In this document: one piece after another, positions 1 to 5,526 of the stretch
How positions within the stretch are numbered: position 1 is the first letter of the stretch
How the letters are laid out: each line of letters starts with the position of its first letter
The notes under the pieces: model-generated
What the model saw: the letters and a program-made list of their open reading frames with translations, nothing else
What the model was told of the DNA's origin: nothing
Database searches by the model: none
Assembly (NCBI GenBank): GCA_018623505.1
Contig: JAAZVM010000038.1
Span: 1 to 5,526 of the forward strand
Direction of reading: 5' to 3'
Length of the DNA: 5,526 nt
From: Patescibacteria group bacterium
GTDB lineage: Bacteria; Patescibacteriota; Gracilibacteria; BD1-5; UBA6164
Made by a program: the position numbers and the translations under genes

Positions 1-373
1 AAAAACTATTATAAATGAAATAAAAAATATTAATACAGAATTAAAAGATACTTTAAAGAAAGAGATAAGCAAATATAATTCTGATATGGATAAAACAATA
101 TCAATATATCATGAAATATGAGTTAGGCTTTCTAAAAAAATAGACTCAATATATTTAAAATTCTACAATCCTGAGCTAGAAAATAAAAAAGTACTTACAA
201 TATCAGAATCTAAACTTAAAAATAGTATAAAGAACTTAAATAAAATATCTAAAAAACTAAATGAATTTGATAAAATCAAATTTACAAAAAAAGAAGAAAT
301 AAAAGAATCGTTTATAAGGTTATTAAAAGAACTTAGGGTTGATCTATATAACATAAAAACATATTACAAATAA
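1..373 (+). CDS. C-terminal part of an unrecognised lysine-rich, helical protein (5' end outside window)
   Basis: The frame that starts at base 2 is open from the window edge to a TAA at 371-373, giving 123 residues. It contains one in-frame UGA (119-121), read here as Gly in the context H-E-I-G-V-R-L. The protein is rich in Lys, Glu, Asn, Ile and Leu, with few prolines or glycines, and has stretches such as KNLNKISKKLNEFDK that suggest long amphipathic helices or a coiled coil. No membrane segment or catalytic motif is visible. An in-frame ATG lies at 86-88, but the frame is open upstream of it, so a longer gene cut by the window is more likely. I do not recognise the family. The gene converges on the - strand pseudouridine synthase gene, and its last codons lie inside the shared terminator palindrome. 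The composition resembles the neighbouring genes. That it is a gene is fairly likely; its function is unknown. Confidence 0.7.
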
Positions 374-408
374 AAAGAAGCTAATATTAGCTTCTTTTTA
401 TTTGTAAT
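363..408. terminator. 46-bp perfect palindrome, probable bidirectional Rho-independent terminator
   Basis: Bases 363-385 are the exact reverse complement of 386-408, giving 23-bp arms with no spacer; a real hairpin would open a few bases at the centre. The core stem is GAAGCTAAT paired with ATTAGCTTC, flanked by A5 on the left and T5 on the right on either strand, so each transcript ends its hairpin in a U-run. It sits exactly where the + strand gene (stop 371-373) and the - strand pseudouridine synthase gene (stop 387-389) converge. Both stop codons and the last codons of both genes lie inside the palindrome. The symmetry is direct observation; termination in both directions is inferred. Confidence 0.85.
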
Positions 409-1100
409 TTATCGAATAATCAATCAATTTCTGATTTAGTTAAATGCTTTATTTCTCAATCTCAAAGCTTTCATAAATTTATATTTTCTATTCTTATTCT
501 CTTTAATTTTTTAACTCTTGATCAAACTTTTTCAACCATCCTTCTTATCTGTCTATTTCTTCACTCAGTAATTATAATACTAAATTTTCATGAAGAAATT
601 CTGTTTATGACTGCTTTTTTTGTATAACTTCATAATATAAATAATCAATCTCTCATTTTTTGTAGAGAATTATCATCAATATTTCAAAATGTCTCAACTA
701 TATACTCTTTTTCATGATTATATCTTGGATGCATCAAATAATTAGCTAATCTTCAGTCATTTGTCAATAGTATTAAACCTGTAGTTTCTTTATCAAGTCT
801 TCAAATAGGGAATACTCGTTCTTTTACTTTTATTATATCTACTATGTTAATTTCATCGTTTTGAGCACAAGTAGTAACAATCCCCCTTGGTTTATTTAAC
901 TTATAATAAACTTGTTTTTTTTGCTCCTCAAGAGCTTTGTCTAAAATTTCAACTTTGTCAACTCATGATATAACAGACTCTCAAATAGTAGCTATTTTTC
1001 AATTTATTTTTACTAATCACTTAGTAATATATTCTTCTGCTTTTCTTCTTGAACAAAATCAAGCTTGACTTAAGTACTTTTGTAATCTAATTTTCTCCAT
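387..1100 (-). CDS. RsuA/RluB/RluF-family rRNA pseudouridine synthase (S4 domain + synthase domain)
   Basis: With UGA as Gly this is a 237-residue protein from ATG (1100-1098) to TAA (389-387), the usual length for the family. Residues 2-50 form an S4 RNA-binding domain (IRLQKYLSQAGFCSRRKAEE). Then come the family motif YYKLNKPRGIVTT (66-78), the catalytic loop FPIGRLDKETTGLILLTNDG (97-116) with the predicted nucleophile Asp103, and the C-terminal motif EGRNRQIRRM (179-188). Family members isomerise one uridine in rRNA to pseudouridine; the exact position cannot be read from sequence (RluB- or RluF-like features are both present, so no symbol is given). About 17 glycines are UGA and two are GGN. 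The start overlaps the end of the small upstream gene by 14 bp and has no visible Shine-Dalgarno sequence. The last seven codons lie in the terminator palindrome. The single CGA codon (818-816, residue 95) fits Arg. Confidence 0.95.
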
Positions 1101-1362
1101 AATAATTATTATAAATTTTTTCTAATCAAATAATATCCTTTTTGTTGCATTCCCAAGAATTCATTATATTTCATCTATAATTTGCATCTTCTATTTTACA
1201 AATAAATGAATCTACACATTTTGCAGATTGAAATAATCACTCTTGATGATCAAATACATTATCTGCAGAGTATTTGTTACAAATTTTATCTGCTCATGTG
1301 TAATAAATAGAAAAGAATAAAACTGAAACTATTATATAAATTTTTATTAGCTTAAATATCAT
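1087..1362 (-). CDS. Small putative exported protein with four cysteines, function unknown
   Basis: The frame runs from ATG (1362-1360) to TAG (1089-1087), 91 residues, with four in-frame UGA codons read as Gly (23, 42, 64, 79). Residues 1-7 carry two lysines, 8-21 are strongly hydrophobic, and Y-T-G-A (21-24) followed by Asp25 looks like a signal peptidase I site. It is therefore probably secreted or membrane-anchored; there is no lipobox cysteine. The mature part is polar, with Cys at 28, 49, 55 and 72, spaced as two possible disulphides, and one Trp (TGG). The gene fits tightly between murB (1-bp TAATG overlap) and the pseudouridine synthase gene (14-bp overlap), which is good support for it being real. 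The only GGN glycine, Gly89 (GGA), lies in the overlap with the next gene's ATGGAG start. I do not recognise the family. A membrane-anchored peptide without disulphides is an alternative. Confidence 0.75.
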
Positions 1363-2255
1363 TATTTATTATTGTTATATATTATTCTAACTTCAGGCTC
1401 TAAGTTTAAATTGAACTTATTATATACTTTTTCCTTAGCAAGACTTATAAGTGATAATAAATCTTTATATGAACCATTTATTTCTGACATAAGAAAATTT
1501 GAATGTAAATCTGAAAAATATGCTGTTCATAACTTATATCCTTTTAATCATACTGATTCTATTAAAAATCAAGCTGAAAATTCTCTAGAAGGGTTTTTAA
1601 AAAAACTTCAACAACTATTTCATTTTGGCTGTTTATTCTCTCTAAAATCTAAATTATCTACATCACTTGAGTATTTTTCAGATAGATATGATAAATCAAA
1701 TTCAGAGGAAATTATAAATAAATCTTTATTTTTTTTAATAATAGAGTTTCTATAAGAAAAATCCATATCTTTTTTTCATAAATTTACAACTTGTCAAGTT
1801 TTCAAGTCATAAACTTGACAAGTTGAAAAATTATTCTCAATCTCCAATCAAAAACATCAAGCATTTCAAAATATAGCTCATCATATACTTCATGGTAGTC
1901 ATATAAATCTATGCCATAATTTTTGTCAAAAATCATACTCTAATCATTTAGCAATATCTGTAATTAGCTCATTTGTATATGATGTTAATATTTTTGTTTC
2001 TTTATTATAAGTCCATCATCTTAAATTATTTTTAATAATTACTCAATCATAAGTATCAAAAGCAAATAACATATTAGTTCATCATCAAATAATCAGAAAT
2101 CATAAATTGTTTGATTTTGAAAAATTATATATACTACTTAATTTTTCTAAGTCATTTATTGAGTTAATTTCATAATAATATTTAGTAAATGCTTTTGTTT
2201 TATAGTTTGATAAACTCGTTATTTCTATATTTTTTTTAAGTATTTTTTCAATCAT
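1362..2255 (-). CDS. murB: UDP-N-acetylenolpyruvoylglucosamine reductase MurB
   Basis: MurB is a cytoplasmic FAD enzyme that uses NADPH to reduce UDP-GlcNAc-enolpyruvate to UDP-MurNAc, the second committed step of peptidoglycan precursor synthesis. With UGA as Gly the frame gives 297 residues from ATG (2255-2253) to TAA (1364-1362), a normal length. FAD-binding motifs are LIIGGGTNMLF (54-64) and GLPGSIGGAIFGNAGCFG (119-136). The catalytic set known from E. coli MurB is present: Arg169 in FSYRNS, the Ser217 proton donor in GNSCGSFFKNP, and Glu288 in the closing LEPEVRII. GLKGY (236-240) and HSNF (251-254) match the C-terminal domain. About 22 glycines are UGA and two are GGN; Gly57-59 are three consecutive UGA codons. 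The start lies 20 bp inside the uvrA end and has no visible Shine-Dalgarno sequence. The N-terminal segment after T20 lacks the GG of the T-F-K-x-G-G form found in many MurBs, a feature also absent from E. coli-type enzymes. Confidence 0.96.
1787..1825 (-). repeat. Perfect 15-bp inverted repeat inside murB
   Basis: CAACTTGTCAAGTTT at 1787-1801 and its exact reverse complement at 1811-1825 flank a 9-base loop. The murB mRNA could form a 15-bp hairpin here. Each arm is itself almost symmetric (AACTTG and CAAGTT around one central base), so the arms are also direct repeats differing at one position. On the coding strand they encode T-C-Q-V (145-148) and T-G-Q-V (153-156). No U-run follows in the murB transcript, so it does not look like a terminator. 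Whether it has a role or is a by-product of a repeated peptide is not known. Confidence 0.7.
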
Positions 2256-5091
2256 TATATTTTTTTAAATATTTATCAATTGCATATCAAGTAAAACTAT
2301 TCTTTAAATACCTAATATCCTCTACTTTTCATTGTCAAACAAGCTCTCATCACTTATCTCAACCATCAGGTCATATATCTATTATATGATCTGCATTTAA
2401 AATTACATCCATATTATGTTCTATAACAAGAACTGTATTTCACTTATCAACTAATGAATGTAAAATATGTAATAATTTGTCAACATCTTGAAAATGAAGT
2501 CAAGTTGTAGGCTCATCTAAAATATAAAAAGTTTTACTAGTTGACCTCTTAGACAACTCCGTAGACAATTTAACCCTTTGGCTTTCTCATCATGATAAAG
2601 TAGTACTAGATTGTCAAAGTTTTAAATATGATAGTCAAACTTCATCTAAAACCTTTAAAACTTTTATAATTTTAGGATGACTAGAGAAAAACTCTAAAGC
2701 TTCTTCAACTGACATATCTAAAACCTCTGAAATAGTTTTTCATTTATATTTTACAGACAATGTATCTCTATTATACCTAGATCAAGAACATGTTTCACAC
2801 TCAATATAAACAGGTGGCAAAAAGTGCATTTCTATTTTTTTTACACCATCTCAATCACATGAGTCACATCTACCGTCTTTTGTATTAAAACTAAACCTAC
2901 CTGGTCAATATCATCTAATTTGAGCCTCATTGGTTTGAGCAAATACTTCTCTAATAGGAGTAAACACTCAAGTATAAGTTGCTGGATTACTACGTGGAGT
3001 TTTTCAAATAGGTGACTGGTCAATAATTACTGTTTTGTCAAGATTTTCCAATCATTTAATTTTTTTAAATTGTCAAGTTTCTCTTTTTGCTCTATTTAAT
3101 TCATTTGCTAGGTGATTTGCTAATATATCATTAACTAAACTTGATTTTCAGCTTCAAGAAACTCAAGTTACAACTACAAAATTTGAAAGAGGAATTGTAA
3201 CATCTATATTTTTTAAATTATGATGACTTGCTCATATAATAGACAATACTTTATTGTTTTTCTTTAAATCATTAAATTCTGGCCTAAATCATCTATTTAC
3301 AAATATATCTCTATCTCATCTTAAATAAGGTCAAGTTACAGAATTTTTATCTTTTATGATATCATTCATAGTTCATTCTGAAACTATAGTTCATCAATGT
3401 ATTCATGCTCAAGGTCAAATATCTATTATATGATCTGATTCTCTCATAATATCCTCATCATGCTCAACAATTATTAAAGTATTTCAAATATCTCTTAATT
3501 TTTTTAGGTTTTCTATAAGCATATCATTATCCCTTGGGTGAAGACCTATAGATGGTTCATCTAATACATAAACAATTCACTCTAACCTAGTTCATAATTG
3601 AGTAGCAAGCCTTATTCTTTGAGCTTCTCATCATGATAAAGTTCAACTTTTTCTAGAAATTGTCATATAATAAAGTCAAACTCAAGAAAGAAACTCTAAT
3701 CTTTCAATAGAATTTTTCATAACTTTCTGAGTTAATTTTTCTTGACTTTTAGTTAATTTAATACTTTTAAGAAAATCAATTGATTTTGAAACACTTAAGT
3801 CAGATAATTCTCATATATTATAAGATCAAACATATACACTTAAGCTTTCCTTATTTAATCTATGACCGTTACATTCATAACAATCCATATCAACTATGAA
3901 ATCATCATAGTGTCACTTTTCAGCTCATCAATCATAATATCTTCTAGTTAAAGTATTAATAACTCATTCAAAAACTGAATTATAAGTATTCTCAACTCAA
4001 AATTCATTTTTATAAACTACTTTATATTTTTTTTCTCAAGTACCATACAATAAAATATCTTTATCTTTTTTAGATAAATCACTATATTTTGTGTTTAAAT
4101 CTATTTTTGTACTCTTAGCAATTTCTTTTAATAACTCAAAAAAGTAATCTCATCAAAAACCTGGTGCTATAACAGCTCATTCTAAAAGTGTGAGTTTTTT
4201 ATTTATTATTTTTTCTTCTAAAAAAACTTTTTTTACTCATAATCAATGACACTCTTTACAGGCTCAAGAGTGACTATTAAAAGAGAAGCTAGATATAGAC
4301 AATTCTGCTGGTATATGTCAACAATTAGAACAAACAAAAATATTTGAAAATTGATTTTTATTTTTCAGATCGTCAATCTGAATTAATCATTTTCAAACTT
4401 TAAAAGCTAAAGAAAGGGAGTCTTTTAATCTTTTAATATCGTTTCATTCTGGATCACTATAATCTTTTACAACTAACCTATCTATAACAATATATATATC
4501 ATTATTTTCTACTGATTGTAATTCATCATTAACTGTAAAAATTTTATCTCAAATTGAAAATCTTATAAATCAAAGATTTAGAACTTCTTTTTTTATATCA
4601 TTAAAACCTTCAAATTTTCATTTTAAGGGTGCTTTTACTATAAATTTAGTATCTATTTCAAGGTTTGATATAAAATCAATTACATCTCATATACTGTCCT
4701 TTTTTACAATAGTTCAACATTCTACACATTTTCTAGTTCCTATATTTAAATATAATAATTTATAATAATCGTATATTTCAGTAATTGTTCAAACTGTTGA
4801 TCTAGGATTTTTATTAGTTGTTTTTTGATCAATTGATATTGTTGGAGAAAGTCCCTTTATCTCTGATACTTCAGCCTCTTCTCACATTCATCAAATAAAC
4901 ATACGTGCATAACTTGAAAGACTTTCAAGATACTTTTGTTGTCAAACATTAAAAATAGTATTAAAAGCAATGCTTGATTTACCGCTTCATGATACCCCCG
5001 TTACAACTGTCATTTTATTTTTTGGAATTTTTACACTTACATTCTTCAAATTATGCGTATTTGCTCATATTACTTCTAAGTATTTTGACAT
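2236..5091 (-). CDS. uvrA: Excinuclease ABC subunit A (UvrA), complete when UGA is read as glycine
   Basis: UvrA is the ATP-driven damage sensor of nucleotide excision repair; it loads UvrB onto lesions. The frame gives 951 residues, a normal length, from ATG (5091-5089) to TAA (2238-2236). Domains in order: Walker A GVSGSGKS (32-39); UvrB-binding region with C122-x2-C125; zinc site C254-x2-C257-x20-C278-x2-C281; C404-x2-C407; ABC signature LSGGE (485-489); Walker B with D511-E512. The second half has Walker A GVSGSGKS (643-650), the zinc module C742-x2-C745-x19-C765-x2-C768 that matches E. coli spacing, LSGGE (832-836), and Walker B D859-E860. All key residues are present. About 74 glycines are UGA and about 13 are GGN, with UGA at both signature Gly pairs. 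An in-frame GTG at 5100-5098 is an alternative start; it is preceded by three TAA codons, and the ATG fits the family better. It heads a tightly overlapping gene string and overlaps murB by 20 bp. Confidence 0.98.
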
Positions 5092-5102
5092 ATTTTTCAC
5101 TT

Positions 5103-5132
5103 ATTATTAAAACATTGTTAAATTTTACTCAA
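5103..5132 (-). promoter_or_regulatory. Possible promoter for the uvrA gene string
   Basis: On the - strand TTGAGT (5132-5127) and AATAAT (5108-5103) are separated by 18 bp and match the -35 and -10 consensus at 4/6 and 5/6 positions. The -10 box lies 11 bp before the uvrA ATG, so transcription would begin only about four or five bases upstream of it, giving a nearly leaderless mRNA. That would fit the lack of a Shine-Dalgarno sequence. In DNA this AT-rich such matches arise by chance, so this is tentative. The -35 element adjoins the T-run of the upstream terminator. Confidence 0.35.
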
Positions 5133-5169
5133 AAAAAAAGATATTCAAATATTTTTTAAATATCTTTTT
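5131..5169 (-). terminator. Probable Rho-independent terminator of the comF-family gene
   Basis: On the - strand AAAAAGATATT (5169-5159) pairs perfectly with AATATCTTTTT (5145-5135) around a 13-base loop, and the second arm runs on into more T residues (nine in a row, 5139-5131). It begins within the TAA stop of the comF-family gene (5170-5168) and precedes uvrA. The stem is almost purely A/T, so it is weaker than the palindrome at 363-408. The tract A9/T9 makes it one-directional towards uvrA. Confidence 0.65.
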
Positions 5170-5526
5170 AATCTGAAGATATAACTAAAGAATAAACTCT
5201 ATTTGCTCCTTTTTCTTTTAGTATTTTTGAAACTTCATTAATAGTAGATCAAGTTGAAATAACGTCATCCATAATTATAAAATTTTTTCATTTGATAAAA
5301 TTTTCATATTTTTTATATATTGAAAAAGAATCTTTTAAATTAAAAATCCTGTTATTTCTTTTTAATTTTGATTGTTGCTTTGTATATCTATTTTTATACA
5401 AAAGTTTTTTATAATCTAATCAAACTAGTTCTGAAAAATAAATTGAAAGTACTTCACTAGAATTATATCATCTTAAAATTTTTCTAGTAAAATGACTTGG
5501 TATAGAGACTATATAAAATCAATCTA
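5168..5526 (-). CDS. comF: ComF-family phosphoribosyltransferase, C-terminal part (5' end outside window)
   Basis: The frame is open from the right edge to TAA (5170-5168), giving about 118 residues of the C-terminal portion. It begins near IVSIPSHFTRKILRGYNSSE, matching the ComF stretch (V-P-x-x-x-x-x-x-x-R-G-x-N-x-x-E). The next part, YKNRYTKQQSKLKRNNR, corresponds to the family's R-x-T-x-x-Q-x-x-L-x-x-x-x-R-x-x-N segment. The PRPP-binding loop IIMDDVISTGST then identifies a type I phosphoribosyltransferase fold. Five in-frame UGA codons fall on expected glycines, including the one in the STG of the PRPP loop. ComF proteins are linked to natural DNA uptake and, in some bacteria, are thought to act on incoming single-stranded DNA; their biochemical reaction is not firmly established. 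The N-terminal zinc-finger part would lie beyond the window. A terminator hairpin begins in the stop codon, so it is probably transcribed separately from uvrA. Confidence 0.85.

Noticed and set aside
163..354. 63-residue - strand open frame
   Set aside because: Antisense of the left-edge + strand gene, whose Lys/Glu-rich codons give Phe/Leu/Ser-rich nonsense on the other strand.
1372..1755. 127-residue + strand open frame
   Set aside because: It is the antisense of murB. The - strand frame carries MurB motifs (GSFFKNP, LEPEVR), and the + strand translation resembles nothing I recognise.
2841..3023. 60-residue - strand open frame
   Set aside because: Out-of-frame reading within uvrA; the true frame here encodes the zinc module and the [16 protein letters not shown] region.
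2585..3645. Near-identical sequences in two places (around 2586-2598 and 3628-3640; also around 2377-2392 and 3420-3435)
   Set aside because: These are the matching LSGGE and DHIIDIGP segments of the two ABC halves of UvrA with the same codon choice, not a mobile or regulatory repeat.
2236..5091. uvrA and its neighbours as decayed pseudogenes full of stops
   Set aside because: All interruptions are UGA at conserved Gly; no TAA or TAG interrupts and no frameshift is needed over 951 codons.
4974..5159. 61-residue hydrophobic + strand open frame
   Set aside because: Antisense to the uvrA start and the AT-rich gap; its apparent membrane character comes from T-rich codons.
387..5526. Mycoplasma-type code with UGA as tryptophan
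   Set aside because: It would put Trp in Walker A, LSGGE, and the MurB GGG loop, and Trp is already encoded by TGG in murB and the small gene.

Overview
The window reads as a compact, strongly AT-rich piece of a bacterial chromosome that uses genetic code 25, in which UGA means glycine. This points to candidate phylum Absconditabacteria (SR1) or Gracilibacteria (BD1-5) of the CPR/Patescibacteria; the sequence alone does not say which. Read with the standard code the window seems almost gene-free. Read with UGA as Gly, it is nearly fully coding: by hand count about 120 in-frame UGA codons and only about 19 GGN glycine codons. UGA falls exactly on invariant glycines of UvrA and MurB, while Trp stays TGG, so this is not the Mycoplasma-type UGA=Trp code.

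Layout, left to right. (1) 1-373, + strand: C-terminal part of an unrecognised lysine-rich helical protein. (2) 363-408: a perfect 46-bp palindrome at the junction of two convergent genes, probably a two-way terminator, which contains both stop codons. (3) 387-5091, - strand: four overlapping genes transcribed as uvrA (951 aa), murB (297 aa), a 91-aa putative exported four-cysteine protein, and an RsuA/RluB-type rRNA pseudouridine synthase (237 aa). Gene overlaps are 20, 1 and 14 bp. (4) 5092-5167: the only real intergenic gap, holding a terminator-like hairpin for the upstream gene and a possible promoter for uvrA. (5) 5168-5526, - strand: C-terminal part of a ComF-family phosphoribosyltransferase, running off the right edge.

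The functions are DNA damage recognition (UvrA), peptidoglycan precursor synthesis (MurB), rRNA modification, and DNA uptake or salvage (ComF). They share no pathway, so the tight packing probably reflects a streamlined genome. None of the starts has a visible Shine-Dalgarno sequence. The least explained item is the small four-cysteine protein between murB and the pseudouridine synthase. No RNA genes, mobile elements or CRISPR arrays were seen.
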